DNA of 64,000 nucleotides from Chlorobium sp. (GCA_028282595.1 JANQHQ010000030.1:62001-126000), one strand, 5' to 3'. Counted from the first letter of the stretch, positions 52,317 through 61,477 are shown. Notes: generated by a model not told the origin, from the letters alone. A program made the numbers and translations.

Positions 52317-52910
52317 ATGACTCTGCCTAATCAGCTGACGACGTTGCGTATAGTGCTGGTTCCCGTGTTCGTATACCTGTTCGTCCAGAGTTCTCCCTGG
52401 ATGAAGCTGCTGGGAGTCGTTGTGTTTCTCGCTGCGTCGCTTACCGACATCTATGACGGCTACCATGCGAGGAAGTACGGCCTCACGAGCCGTCTCGGCG
52501 CGTTTCTCGATCCGCTTGCCGACAAGGTTCTCATAACGGCCGCGTTTCTGATCTATGTCTTCGAGGGGTACCTGATGCTCTGGATGGTTCTGCTCGTGGC
52601 CCTGCGCGATATCGTCGTCACCGTCCTCAGAGTCTACGCGGAGATGAGGGACAAGCCCGTCGTGACGAGCCGGGAGGCGAAATACAAGACGCTTGTGCAA
52701 AACGTTTTCGCCTACCTCGTCATGCTTTTCATCCTGCTCGGGGAGCGGACGTTCACCGGCGAGCGGGTCGCTTCGTTCATGAACGGCGTGCTGACGTCGG
52801 ATTACCTGGATTACGTGATGCTGGCGATCACGGTGTTCACGGTCTATACCGGGATTTCCTACCTCTGTCAGAACTGGAAAAGTCTGCTGGCCCCCTCGTC
52901 GGAGGGATAG
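52317..52910 (+). CDS. pgsA: CDP-diacylglycerol-glycerol-3-phosphate 3-phosphatidyltransferase
   Basis: This 197-residue membrane enzyme makes phosphatidylglycerophosphate. It opens MTLPNQLTTLRIVLVPVFVYL and contains the full CDP-alcohol phosphotransferase motif D-x2-D-G-x2-A-R-x8-G-x3-D-x3-D in TDIYDGYHARKYGLTSRLGAFLDPLADK. Five or so hydrophobic helices are visible. It precedes pgpA by 4 bases, so synthesis and dephosphorylation of PGP are cotranscribed. Confidence 0.95.
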   Translation: MTLPNQLTTLRIVLVPVFVYLFVQSSPWMKLLGVVVFLAASLTDIYDGYHARKYGLTSRLGAFLDPLADKVLITAAFLIYVFEGYLMLWMVLLVALRDIVVTVLRVYAEMRDKPVVTSREAKYKTLVQNVFAYLVMLFILLGERTFTGERVASFMNGVLTSDYLDYVMLAITVFTVYTGISYLCQNWKSLLAPSSEG

Positions 52911-52914
52911 CCTC

Positions 52915-53391
52915 ATGTCGGATTTCGCAGCGAAATTCACGGGGAGCTGCGCGGGCCTCGGCTACGCGCCCGTTGCACCCGGCACGGTGACCAGCCTCGC
53001 GGCGGCGGTGCTGGTCGCGGCGTTTCCGCCGCTGCGCGATCCCTCGATCGCCCTGCCGGCGATTCTTCTCGTTTTTGCCGCGGGGTTGTGGTCGGCCGGG
53101 GTCATGGAAAACATCTACGGACGTGATCCGTCCAGGGTGACCATAGACGAGCTTGCGGGGCAATGGGTGGCGATGCTGTTTCTGCCGGAAGGATGGTTTA
53201 CGGCGCTGCTCGCCTTCGCGGCGTTCCGGTTTTTCGATATCGTCAAGCCGGAACCGGTCAACAGTTCGCAGAAGCTGCCGGGAGCGTGGGGAATCATGAT
53301 CGACGACCTGCTCGCAGGGCTCTACGCCAACCTTTCCGTGCGGATCGCGCTCTGGCTGCTTGCGCTGTTTTCCTCTCCCCCCGCTTCGTAG
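52915..53391 (+). CDS. pgpA: Phosphatidylglycerophosphatase A
   Basis: This 158-residue membrane phosphatase removes the terminal phosphate of PGP to make phosphatidylglycerol. Family segments are GLGYAPVAPGTVTSLAA, DPSRVTIDELAGQWVAM, FRFFDIVKPEPVNSSQKLPGAWGIMIDDLLAGLYANL. It starts 4 bases after pgsA. Its last 70 bases run through the 3' end of the convergent dxs gene. Confidence 0.94.
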   Translation: MSDFAAKFTGSCAGLGYAPVAPGTVTSLAAAVLVAAFPPLRDPSIALPAILLVFAAGLWSAGVMENIYGRDPSRVTIDELAGQWVAMLFLPEGWFTALLAFAAFRFFDIVKPEPVNSSQKLPGAWGIMIDDLLAGLYANLSVRIALWLLALFSSPPAS

Positions 53392-55301
53392 AAGCACTTG
53401 ATCTTTCGGCCGAGGGTTTCCGGGTCGAGTTCCAGTTTGCGGTAGAGCTCCTCCATGCTGCCGTGCGTGACGAATTCATCCGGCAGTCCGAGCCTCAGGA
53501 GACGACAGGAGAGTCCCGCTTCCTGCACGCGGTCGTTCACCGCGCTGCCCAATCCGCCCACGACGCTGTTTTCCTCGACCACGACAACCGAATCGAAGTG
53601 TCCGCAGATGCTGTCGACGAGAGCCGTGTCGACAGGTTTGAGAAAGCGCATGTTGGCCACGAGGGCGCCGACGCCTTCCGATTCCAGGAACTCTGCGGCC
53701 TGCAGTGCGTGTTCGACCATCGTTCCGAGAGCGAGGATGGCGACGGAAGAGCCTTCGCGCACGATTTCCCCCCGGCCGATTTCCAGGGTTTCGAAGCCTG
53801 GTTTCAGGGGGCTTCGAGAGGCGTTGCCTCTCGGGTAGCGAAGAGCGACCGGTCCCTTCCCGTACGCAAGCGCGGTATGGAGCATGTCGCGCAGTTCCTG
53901 CGCGTCTTTCGGCGCCATGACCACCATGTCGGGCACCGGCCGGAGATAGGAGAGATCGAAGGCGCCGTGGTGCGTGGGGCCGTCCTCCCCGACGAGGCCC
54001 GCGCGGTCCAGGGCGAACACAACAGGGAGTTTCTGCAGCGCTACGTCGTGAATGAGCTGGTCGTAGGCCCGTTGCAGGAAGGTCGAGTAGATGGCGCATA
54101 CGGGCTTGTAGCCGTTGACCGCCATGCCTGCGGCGAAAGTCACGGCATGCTGCTCGGCGATGCCGACATCGTAGAACCTGCCGGGATGCGTTTTCTGGAA
54201 AATGTCGAGGGACGTGCCGCTGGGCATGGCCGCCGTTATGCCGACGACGGTCGGGTCATCCGAGGCTATTTCCGTGAGAGCCCGGCCGAAGATTTCCTGA
54301 AATTTCGGCGGGGGGGAAGAGGTCGCTTTTTTCAGGGTTTTGCCGGTCGAGATATCGAACCCTCCGCTGCTTGCGTGCCATTTCGCCTGGTTTTCCTCCG
54401 CCGGCTTGAATCCTTTGCCCTTCGTGGTGATGACGTGCAGGAGCTTGGGGTGCGGCAGTTCGCGGATTTCGCGCAGGGCCTTGAGCAACTGGTCGGTGTT
54501 GTGTCCGTCGATCGGTCCGAAATACCTGAAGCCGAGGGCTTCGAAAAACGCTCCGGGCGTGAGTGCGGCCTTGATGCCGTCCTCGATCTTGTGCACGGCG
54601 TTTTTCGCGGCGTCGCCGAGGTCGTTGTTCAGAAGGGAGATCGAGTCCCAGATGAACTTGCGGACCTTGTTGTAGGTCTTGTTCAGGCTGATGCTGACAA
54701 GGTAGTCCTTCAGTCCTCCCGTGCTCGGCGCTATCGCCATCTGGTTGTCGTTCAGGATGACGAGCACGTCGCTTTTGATGTCTCCGAGATGGTTCATGGC
54801 CTCGAACGCCATGCCGCCGGTCATGCTGCCGTCTCCGATGATCGCGACGATCTTCTCGTCTCCGCCCGAAAGATCGCGCGCGGCGGCCATGCCCGCGGCC
54901 GCCGAGATCGAGGTCGATGCGTGGCCGGTGCCGAATGCGTCGTGCGGGCTTTCGGTTATCTTGGGGAAACCGGCCAGACCCCCGTACTTCCTGTTGGTAT
55001 GCATCAGGTCGCGTCTGCCGGTAAGTATCTTGTGGATATAGGCCTGGTGTCCGACGTCCCAGATAAACTTGTCGCGCGGGGAGTCATAGACGTAGTGGAG
55101 CGCGACGGTCAGTTCGACCACGCCGAGGCTCGATCCGAAATGACCCCCGTTTTCGGATATGACATCGATCAGAAAGGAGCGGCATTCGTCCGCGATGCCC
55201 TGCAGATCTTCGGCCCTGAATTTTTTCAGGTCTCCGGGGCACTGGATGGAGGGGAGAAAGGTGTTCTTTCCCTCGAGAGGGTCGGAAGGCGACTGTTCCA
55301 T
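53322..55301 (-). CDS. dxs: 1-deoxy-D-xylulose-5-phosphate synthase
   Basis: This 659-residue thiamine diphosphate enzyme makes DXP for isoprenoids, thiamine and pyridoxine. The start ATG at 55301 (MEQSPSDPLEGKNTFLPSI) is taken because the longer frame upstream is not family-like. Conserved parts are DVISENGGHFGSSLGVVELTVALHYVYDSPRDKFIWDVGHQAYIHKIL, GHASTSISAAAGMAAARDL, the ThDP motif GDGSMTGGMAFEAMNHLG..VLNDNQMAI, and the transketolase C-domain FDLSYLRPVPDMVVMAPKD. The C-terminus has a short extra tail (YEAGGEENSASSQSAIRTERLA) that overlaps pgpA. Supplies isoprenoid units for carotenoids and bacteriochlorophyll esters. Confidence 0.95.
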   Translation of the reverse strand: MEQSPSDPLEGKNTFLPSIQCPGDLKKFRAEDLQGIADECRSFLIDVISENGGHFGSSLGVVELTVALHYVYDSPRDKFIWDVGHQAYIHKILTGRRDLMHTNRKYGGLAGFPKITESPHDAFGTGHASTSISAAAGMAAARDLSGGDEKIVAIIGDGSMTGGMAFEAMNHLGDIKSDVLVILNDNQMAIAPSTGGLKDYLVSISLNKTYNKVRKFIWDSISLLNNDLGDAAKNAVHKIEDGIKAALTPGAFFEALGFRYFGPIDGHNTDQLLKALREIRELPHPKLLHVITTKGKGFKPAEENQAKWHASSGGFDISTGKTLKKATSSPPPKFQEIFGRALTEIASDDPTVVGITAAMPSGTSLDIFQKTHPGRFYDVGIAEQHAVTFAAGMAVNGYKPVCAIYSTFLQRAYDQLIHDVALQKLPVVFALDRAGLVGEDGPTHHGAFDLSYLRPVPDMVVMAPKDAQELRDMLHTALAYGKGPVALRYPRGNASRSPLKPGFETLEIGRGEIVREGSSVAILALGTMVEHALQAAEFLESEGVGALVANMRFLKPVDTALVDSICGHFDSVVVVEENSVVGGLGSAVNDRVQEAGLSCRLLRLGLPDEFVTHGSMEELYRKLELDPETLGRKIKCFYEAGGEENSASSQSAIRTERLA

Positions 55302-55396
55302 AGAGAGCCGGCTTTTTACTTGTGTTAGGTGGATAACGTTCTCACTATTAACCTGCGCAAGGGTCTTCCAGTTCCTTGCGGCTTGTTTTTCGGGGC

Positions 55397-55822
55397 TCAG
55401 ACGCCCGAGAGCTGCATGAGGACGCTGCGTTCCGGACGCGGTCCGTCGAGTTCGACGAGGAAGACCGACTGCCATCGGCCGAGCAGGAGTTCGCCCGACT
55501 CGAAAGGAATGCATTCGGAGCTGTTCATGAACAGGCCCATGAGGTGCGAGTGGGCGTTGTCCCTTCCGTCGACAGGGGCGAGGTTGTGACCGTAGTCGCC
55601 GTCTTTCGGGACCAGACGCTTGAGAAACGCGACCATGTCCTCCAGGAGTTTCGGTTCGTACTCGTTGATGTTGACGAACGCCGTGGTGTGACGGCTCATG
55701 AGAGTCACCTGTCCATGCTCAAGTCCACTTGCGGTGAACGCGTCGCGGATCTCTCCGGTGATGTCGATGATCTCGATCGGCGCGGAAGTTTCCCTCGTGA
55801 TGGTTTGCGTGCGGTAGTGCAT
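55397..55822 (-). CDS. yjbQ: YjbQ/UPF0047-family protein
   Basis: This 141-residue protein of the YjbQ family (secondary thiamine-phosphate synthase enzyme) begins MHYRTQTITRETSAPIEIIDIT; the longer frame upstream is not conserved. Family marks are GQVTLMSRHTTAFVNINEYEPKLLEDMVAFL, YGHNLAPVDGRDNAHSHLMGLFMNSSECIPFESGELLLGRWQSVFLVELDGPR. The two histidine-containing segments bind a metal. It lies 95 bases upstream of the dxs start and could form a unit with it. The physiological role of the family is not firmly settled. Confidence 0.88.
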   Translation of the reverse strand: MHYRTQTITRETSAPIEIIDITGEIRDAFTASGLEHGQVTLMSRHTTAFVNINEYEPKLLEDMVAFLKRLVPKDGDYGHNLAPVDGRDNAHSHLMGLFMNSSECIPFESGELLLGRWQSVFLVELDGPRPERSVLMQLSGV

Positions 55823-56011
55823 CGGCAGGTGTTTTGTTGTGGTGGATACAGCCCAGCGCAGCAATTTGGGCGCGCAATACGTTTTTAGAGGTGCCCTGTA
55901 ATGTAAGAAGTTCACGGGAGATAGACAATGAGCGCCGCCGGACCTGTTTCCCGGCGATTCTCTATATTCGGGGGAGAATTTCTTGCGGAAAACCATATCA
56001 GGAGGCGCTTC

Positions 56012-56701
56012 ATGAGCGGTGCGACGCTTGCATTCGACGTCTACGGTACGTTGATCGATACCCACGGCATCGTGGAACTTCTGGAAACAATGGTCGGCGG
56101 GAAGGCGGATGCGTTTTCCCGGGAGTGGCGGCGGACGCAGCTCGAATACTCTTTTCGCAGAGGATTGATGCGCCGCTACGAAACGTTCGCGGTCTGTACG
56201 GCCCAGGCTCTCGACCGCACCTGCGCCGTTTACGGGACACCTCTCGACGACGAACAGAAAAGGCGCCTGCTTTCAGCTTACAGGAAGCTGCCGGCTTTCG
56301 GAGAGGTGAAAGATGCGCTACGCGATCTGAAAGCATCCGGATTCAGGATATTCGCGTTTTCCAACGGCACTGCCGACGCCGTGGAGGAGCTGCTTTCCTC
56401 GGCGGGCATCGGGGATTGTTTCCTCGGCGTCGTGAGCGTGGACGAACTGCGGTCTTTCAAGCCCGATCCCGCCGTTTATCTCCATTTTCTCCAGCGGACA
56501 GGCGCCGAAGCGGGAGCGTGCTGGCTTGTTTCCGGCAACCCGTTCGACGTTGTCGGGGCGCTTTTCTCCGGCATGAGAGCTGCATGGGTCGACCGTTCGG
56601 GTGAAGCGCCGTTCGATTCCTGGGGAGTGGAGCCCGACGTCGTGGTTCGGGGTCTTGCCGGGCTCGGCGACAGGATTTCCGTCCGGGCCGGTGATTCCTG
56701 A
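56012..56701 (+). CDS. Haloacid dehalogenase type II-like hydrolase
   Basis: This 229-residue HAD-fold enzyme starts at 56012, where AGGAGG (56000-56005) precedes MSGATLAFDVYGTLIDTHG; the open frame upstream to 55928 has no better start. The nucleophile motif is FDVYGTLID (residues about 8-16), the second motif FAFSNGTAD, and the third SFKPDPAVYLHFLQR with the lysine, then LVSGNPFDVVGALFSGMRAAWVDR. The pattern matches L-2-haloacid dehalogenase and related phosphatases. Substrate is unknown; a stand-alone gene between yjbQ and the MFS gene. Confidence 0.85.
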   Translation: MSGATLAFDVYGTLIDTHGIVELLETMVGGKADAFSREWRRTQLEYSFRRGLMRRYETFAVCTAQALDRTCAVYGTPLDDEQKRRLLSAYRKLPAFGEVKDALRDLKASGFRIFAFSNGTADAVEELLSSAGIGDCFLGVVSVDELRSFKPDPAVYLHFLQRTGAEAGACWLVSGNPFDVVGALFSGMRAAWVDRSGEAPFDSWGVEPDVVVRGLAGLGDRISVRAGDS

Positions 56702-56713
56702 ACCTCGGGTTCT

Positions 56714-57916
56714 TCAGTCGGTTTCCAGCAGTTTCATGATCCCGAGCGACGCTGCTCCGAGGAGGAAGAACCCTCCCGCGAGCGGCAGCACCGTTTCGTT
56801 GTAGCTCTGGCCGATGAGCGTGCCGGCGAGAAGGGCGATGAACGTGGAGAGGGAGCCCGTGGTCGACGCTCCGGTGCCGGCGATATGGCCGAGCGGCTCC
56901 ATGGCCAGTGAGTTGAGGTTGCCGAAGAGCGTGCCGATTGCGAAGAACAGCGGGAGCAGATAGGCCGTCAGCGCCCAGAGGGGTGGGTGGCCGTGCGCTA
57001 TTGCGGAAACGGCGAAAAAGAGGAGGGAGAGAAAGGTGACACCCTGCATGGACCGTTTCACGATCGTTCGCAGGCTGTAACGCATGACCAGGGATGCGTT
57101 GACCAGCGTCGCGGCGCCGAACGCCAGGGCCATTACGCCGAAATAGAGGGGGAAACGATCGCCCAGTCCGTAAAGGACCTGAAGTATCTGCTGGGATGAA
57201 TTCAGGTAGCCCAGAAAGGCGCCGAAAACACAGCCGGAGGCCAGAGTGCAGGCGAGAGACTGCCGGGTGCCGAGAATCTCCTTCACACTCGCCGCGATTC
57301 GTTCCGGCGAGAACGGCACCCGGTTTTCCCGGGAGAGCGTCTCCGGCTGGCGAAAAAAGAACCAGGCGAGGGTGAACAGCCCGAGCGCCAGAAACACGAC
57401 GAAAACGGACCTCCAGCCGGAGAAGGTGAGCAGGATCTGACCGAGAGCCGGAGCGAGAACGGGAATCAGGATGAACACCGTCATGATGAAGGAGAGCACG
57501 CGCGCCATCGCCGGCCCCTCGAAGCGGTCGCGCACGAGAGCGAGCGTTACTACCCTCGGTCCGGCCGCGCCGAGACCCTGCAGAATACGACCCGCGATCA
57601 TGACGGGGAAGTTCCATGCGAAAAGTGACAGCAGCGTGCCCGTGATGAAGATGGCGAATCCTGTGTAGATAGCCGGTTTTCTGCCGGTGTGATCCGAAAG
57701 GGGACCGTAAAAAAGCTGCCCGGCGGCCATGCCGAGGAACAGGAGCGAGATGACGAGCTGGTTTGTGTTGGGGTGCGTTACTCCGAGATCCCTGCCGATG
57801 TCGGGCAGGGCGGGGAGCATCGTGTCGATCGACAGCGCGACCAGGGACATCATCATGGCGGAAAGCGCGACGGATTCCACGAATTTCAGGCGGTCGTTTT
57901 CCCTGTCAGTCGACAT
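56714..57916 (-). CDS. Bcr/CflA-family multidrug efflux transporter
   Basis: This 400-residue MFS protein of the DHA1/Bcr-CflA group has 12 predicted helices. LDTMLPALPDIGRDLGVTHPNTNQLVISLLFLGMAAGQLFYGPLSDHTGRKPAI carries the conserved loop between helices 2 and 3, and GRILQGLGAAGPRVVTLALVRD is the family motif C. It starts within 11 bases of the DinB-like gene on the same strand (57906-57916 overlap), so they are one unit. The actual substrate range is not predictable. Confidence 0.9.
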   Translation of the reverse strand: MSTDRENDRLKFVESVALSAMMMSLVALSIDTMLPALPDIGRDLGVTHPNTNQLVISLLFLGMAAGQLFYGPLSDHTGRKPAIYTGFAIFITGTLLSLFAWNFPVMIAGRILQGLGAAGPRVVTLALVRDRFEGPAMARVLSFIMTVFILIPVLAPALGQILLTFSGWRSVFVVFLALGLFTLAWFFFRQPETLSRENRVPFSPERIAASVKEILGTRQSLACTLASGCVFGAFLGYLNSSQQILQVLYGLGDRFPLYFGVMALAFGAATLVNASLVMRYSLRTIVKRSMQGVTFLSLLFFAVSAIAHGHPPLWALTAYLLPLFFAIGTLFGNLNSLAMEPLGHIAGTGASTTGSLSTFIALLAGTLIGQSYNETVLPLAGGFFLLGAASLGIMKLLETD

Positions 57917-58397
57917 CCAGGTCCCGCCCCCGATAGAAGTCGATATCCGCTGCGAACAGATATTTGGTGAACCAGGCGAACTGGCCTGTGTGATGGCTCA
58001 GGTGTTCGACGGCATGAACGAGGATGCCGTAGCCGGTATGGACGAAACCCTGTACCCGGTAGGTTCGTGCAAGCTGCGCCTCATCGAGCGACCGGATTAC
58101 GGCGATGCACTCGTCGACGGTCGCCCGGAACGTTTTTCCAAGCGTTTTACGGTCGGTCCCCGGTTTGGCGGAGAACTCTTTCGCCCGTTCGCGCGAAAAA
58201 TTCTTTTCCCCGAGCGTTTTGAGTATGTACTGGCTGAGATTGCCGTTCAGATGCAGAATGAGGTTGCCCGGGCTCGTGAGGTTCGGCGAGAAGTCTTTCC
58301 AGAGGCGGTCGTCTCCGATCGGGTCGAGGCATACAAGCACTCTTCCGGAGATTGTTTCGAGATGTTCGATGATCGAGGCGCAGAACGGGTGTGTCAT
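57906..58397 (-). CDS. DinB/DUF1572-like protein
   Basis: This 163-residue helical-bundle protein begins MTHPFCASIIEHLETISGRVL; the frame extending toward 58562 overlaps metK and lacks family features. Conserved histidines for metal binding are in LILHLNGNLSQYIL, and VHAVEHLSHHTGQFAWFTKYL at the end matches the DinB-like pattern 'H..EH..HH.GQ'. These proteins are often thiol-S-transferases or unknown metal-dependent enzymes; in bacillithiol users some conjugate BSH. bshA is in this window. That link is inference. Confidence 0.75.
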   Translation of the reverse strand: MTHPFCASIIEHLETISGRVLVCLDPIGDDRLWKDFSPNLTSPGNLILHLNGNLSQYILKTLGEKNFSRERAKEFSAKPGTDRKTLGKTFRATVDECIAVIRSLDEAQLARTYRVQGFVHTGYGILVHAVEHLSHHTGQFAWFTKYLFAADIDFYRGRDLDVD

Positions 58398-58464
58398 TCG
58401 GAGAGAGGGGATGCGGAGCCGTTTCACTCCTGGTTGCCGGGCGTTGCGATGGTTTTCCGGCGGA

Positions 58465-59679
58465 TCAGCATACCGGGTACTTGCCAAGCGCGAGTTGTTC
58501 CATGAATATTCTGATGTAGGCGAGTTCGACCTGAATGACGGAAGCGACGGCCTCACGGACATCGTCGAGGTGAACCCCGTTTTCGAGGATCAGGCAGGCC
58601 GACGCCAGCAGCGGTTCGTCCAGGGGCTTGCCGATCTGGCTGCAGAGATGGATGGTGACCTCCCCGACGCCTTCGACCTCCTTGTGTATCCGTCGCGCCA
58701 TTTCGTGACTGAGGACGTTGTAGATCTTGCCGACATGGTTGACCGGATTCTTTCCGGCCGCGGCTTCGAGGCTCTGCGCCCGGTTGAAGGTTATCAGGCC
58801 GTTGACGCGGTTGCCCCTTCCGACCTGTCCTCCGTCGGCGCTTTCGGCCGACGTGCCGAGAACGGTAAGGTACATGCCCGCCTCGCCGCGAGCGGGGTCG
58901 TCGAGGGTATTGATATGAACGGTCACGCTGTCAATGGTCTCCTGTTTGCAGCGGATGAACTGGGCCAGGCTTTCCTGGATAACGAGCTTTTTCTCGAAAT
59001 AGGTTTTTTCGTCCCTGATGTACCGGTCGACAAAAGCGATCGCCGCGGTGAGCGTGAGATCCCGCCCGCTTCTGAAGCCCATGATTTTTACGTCCTTGCC
59101 GGTTTCGGGGTGGGCGCATTTGAAGATGTTCGAGTTGAGGTACTGTTCCGCTGCGAGCACGAGCCGTTCCGTTTCGGTGAACGGCGCGTGACCGACGCCG
59201 ACGGAGGTGTCGTTCGCGCCGATGACCGGTCTGTCGAAGGCGTCGGTAAGCTCGATGGAGCCGGGCTTTATTTCGTTCTGGCACGTAATGTGGATATCCG
59301 GGTCGACAAAACGCATGTGCTGTCGGAGCCATCTGCCGGCCGTCGCTTCGGCGATCTCGCCGACCGGAACAACCTCGCCCTTGTACGCGTAGGTCGCGCG
59401 GTCGCCGAAAACGATTTTCATCGGTTCGATGATCTTGCCACCTCCCGGTTGCGGGAGCGTCCGGCCGGCGACGAGCATCCCCTTGTCGATGTTGTGGTGA
59501 AGAATGCGTCCGAAACGCTCGACGTACTCCCTGCAGAGGGCGACGCAGACCGCTTCCATGATCGAGTCGCACATGGTGTCGGGATGCGCGATCCCCTTGC
59601 GTTCGACAAGTTCCGTTCGCTGCTCTTCGACCGGCAGGGTCGAAGAAGCCTCTACCATGATGTTTCTCTGCTTTTTCAT
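58465..59679 (-). CDS. mat: Archaeal-type S-adenosylmethionine synthetase
   Basis: This 404-residue enzyme makes SAM from ATP and methionine but is not the usual bacterial MetK. Archaeal-type marks are TELVERKGIAHPDTMCDSIMEAV (with the HPD site), CREYVERFGRILHHNIDKGMLVAGR, GGGKIIEPMKIVFGDRATYAYKG, HITCQNEIKPGSIELTDAF and ANDTSVGVGHAPFTETERLVL. The bacterial hexapeptide GDQGLMFGYA is absent. Length agrees with the archaeal family. Whether the genome also has MetK cannot be seen here. The N-terminal basic leader (MKKQRNIMVEASSTLPVEEQR) is ordinary. Radical SAM enzymes in this window (queE and the two maturases) would consume its product. Confidence 0.88.
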   Translation of the reverse strand: MKKQRNIMVEASSTLPVEEQRTELVERKGIAHPDTMCDSIMEAVCVALCREYVERFGRILHHNIDKGMLVAGRTLPQPGGGKIIEPMKIVFGDRATYAYKGEVVPVGEIAEATAGRWLRQHMRFVDPDIHITCQNEIKPGSIELTDAFDRPVIGANDTSVGVGHAPFTETERLVLAAEQYLNSNIFKCAHPETGKDVKIMGFRSGRDLTLTAAIAFVDRYIRDEKTYFEKKLVIQESLAQFIRCKQETIDSVTVHINTLDDPARGEAGMYLTVLGTSAESADGGQVGRGNRVNGLITFNRAQSLEAAAGKNPVNHVGKIYNVLSHEMARRIHKEVEGVGEVTIHLCSQIGKPLDEPLLASACLILENGVHLDDVREAVASVIQVELAYIRIFMEQLALGKYPVC

Positions 59680-59836
59680 CGGAGACGGAACGGATGTATT
59701 GACCGGTGTGCTTCTCTCCCGGTGAAGCCGTAAAGACCGTCCGGGGACGCGCTTTTACTAACAGGCATTCGCGGTTAAAATGTTTCCTTTTCTTTGCGGG
59801 ATCGGGGGATTCCCCGCCGGTCGAAGCTTTCCTGTG

Positions 59837-61477
59837 CTACTCGATGGTGGTGTTGGTTACATGGCTTCCCCGTTTGATCGGGAGATCGCAGTTCCTGATG
59901 GTGTTGTTCCGGATCACAGCCCCGTTCTGGGCCTGAACGCTGATACCGATCCTGAAATTCTCGATCACGTTGCCGATGACCGTATTGCGGTAGTTTTGCA
60001 CCTCGTTCTCTCCGCCATAGCGGTTGCTGAGAACTATCCCCGACGTGGTGACGTTCGATTGCCTTCCTGAGCCGGTGACCCGGTTATCGAGGATGCGGTT
60101 GTCGAAACAGGCGAGCACGCGGGACATGCCTTTGTAGACGTCCGGCCTGAGCGAGCTGCACTGGATTCCGGAGCTGGGGGAGTTGACGACGATATTGCCG
60201 CGCACCTCGTTATTGAGGCAGGCGCCCCAGAGCATGATGCTTCCCAGTTTTGCATTGACTACCTTGTTGTTGATGATTTTGTTGTTCACGGCTGCCCGCA
60301 GCAGGCAGTAACGACTGGTTCTGTCGGGAATCACATCCCATGCGGGTGAGATGGAGAGCTTTTTGTCCGCGACCGATTGTACCAGGCGGTACTGCCCGGC
60401 TCCGCGGCCCGAGAGAATCACGACGTAGCAGGAGGGTGCAGGCAGGAGCTCCTCCGCGTCGTGCGAGGCGTCGGTGAACGAGTTCGCGTCGGCGGTCGCT
60501 ACCATTCCCGGAAGGCCGTAGTAGTACTTCGGAGCATTTCCCCGGCAGTCGAGACTGATGCCCTCCTCCCTGACGTTACGCACCTCGTTGTCGGCGATGA
60601 GGTTTCCGACAGTGCTGGCGCCGCCGTACATTCCGGAGCCGGAAAACAGGCCGGATACCTTGCGCACGATCGAGCCCACCCCGGAAGAACCGCCGAAGGT
60701 CGACGCCATGCTGTTGGGGAAGAACAGGAAGCCGACGACGCCGCGTATCGTTCCGTCGGGGCTCTTGCCGTCGACGAAGTTTCCGGTGACCTCACAGTCT
60801 ACAGCTCCCTGGGCTTCGATCGCCCTGCCGTTGGCCAGAAAGCGGGAATCCCTGATGCGCCACCGGACCGGGGCGCGAAGATAGAATCCGTACCCGACGG
60901 CATCGAAGCGGCAGTTCTCTACCTCGACATCGGCTGTGCGGTCACCGTAGACAGCCATGGGGCTGTGGTTTTCGAATCTGCAGTTCCGGACGGTTATGCG
61001 TTCGCTGTTGCGCAGGTAGAGGGCCTGGCCCGGTCCCCTGAAATGCAGCCCCCGTATTTCGCAATCGCTCGCCCCGTTTATTCGCACGATGGGCCCCTTT
61101 TTCCATTCGTCCGAGGGTGAGGAGGGGTGGCCGGATTCCACCAGCACCGCTCCTTCGTCCGAGACGAGGCTGACGTTGGAGGGAAGGGTGAGATGCTGCC
61201 CGCCCCGCTCGGCTTTGGCAAGTCGATAGGTTCCGGCCGGGAAACGCACAATTCCCCCTCCGGACGTTGCCGCGGCGGAGATGGCGGCGCGAATCGCCGG
61301 GGCGTCGTCGCTTCTGCCGTCGCCCACCGCACCGTAATCGCGAACGGAAAAGTCGTCGGAGCGATCCGAGGCGTGGTTTGCATTGCAGCCGGACAAGACG
61401 AGAAACAGTGTCGTCAAAAGTCTGAAAACGCTTGCTTTTGCTATCGTTCCGGCGGATGTTGCGGGCTTGGTGATCAT
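59837..61477 (-). CDS. Right-handed parallel beta-helix lipoprotein
   Basis: This 546-residue protein has a lipoprotein signal (LLTTLFLVLSGCNANHAS) with the lipobox cysteine near residue 30. DFSVRDYGAVGDGRSDDAPAIRAAISAAATSGGGIVRFPAGTYRL is the pectate-lyase/GH28-like N-terminal motif; the remainder is a series of beta-helix turns rich in N, V, G and I (NNKIINNKVVNAKLGSIMLWGACLNNEVRGNIVVNSPSSGIQCSS). It is most likely a periplasmic or outer-surface polysaccharide lyase or hydrolase. No catalytic residues can be assigned. It is divergent from bshA. Confidence 0.8.
   Translation of the reverse strand: MITKPATSAGTIAKASVFRLLTTLFLVLSGCNANHASDRSDDFSVRDYGAVGDGRSDDAPAIRAAISAAATSGGGIVRFPAGTYRLAKAERGGQHLTLPSNVSLVSDEGAVLVESGHPSSPSDEWKKGPIVRINGASDCEIRGLHFRGPGQALYLRNSERITVRNCRFENHSPMAVYGDRTADVEVENCRFDAVGYGFYLRAPVRWRIRDSRFLANGRAIEAQGAVDCEVTGNFVDGKSPDGTIRGVVGFLFFPNSMASTFGGSSGVGSIVRKVSGLFSGSGMYGGASTVGNLIADNEVRNVREEGISLDCRGNAPKYYYGLPGMVATADANSFTDASHDAEELLPAPSCYVVILSGRGAGQYRLVQSVADKKLSISPAWDVIPDRTSRYCLLRAAVNNKIINNKVVNAKLGSIMLWGACLNNEVRGNIVVNSPSSGIQCSSLRPDVYKGMSRVLACFDNRILDNRVTGSGRQSNVTTSGIVLSNRYGGENEVQNYRNTVIGNVIENFRIGISVQAQNGAVIRNNTIRNCDLPIKRGSHVTNTTIE

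Noticed and set aside
53163..55328. A 721-codon plus-strand frame antisense to dxs
   Set aside because: It is a high-GC mirror of dxs with no domain; dxs motifs are complete.
59680..59836. A SAM riboswitch upstream of the SAM synthetase
   Set aside because: No kink-turn or conserved SAM-I/SAM-II core could be found by eye in this 157-base leader.
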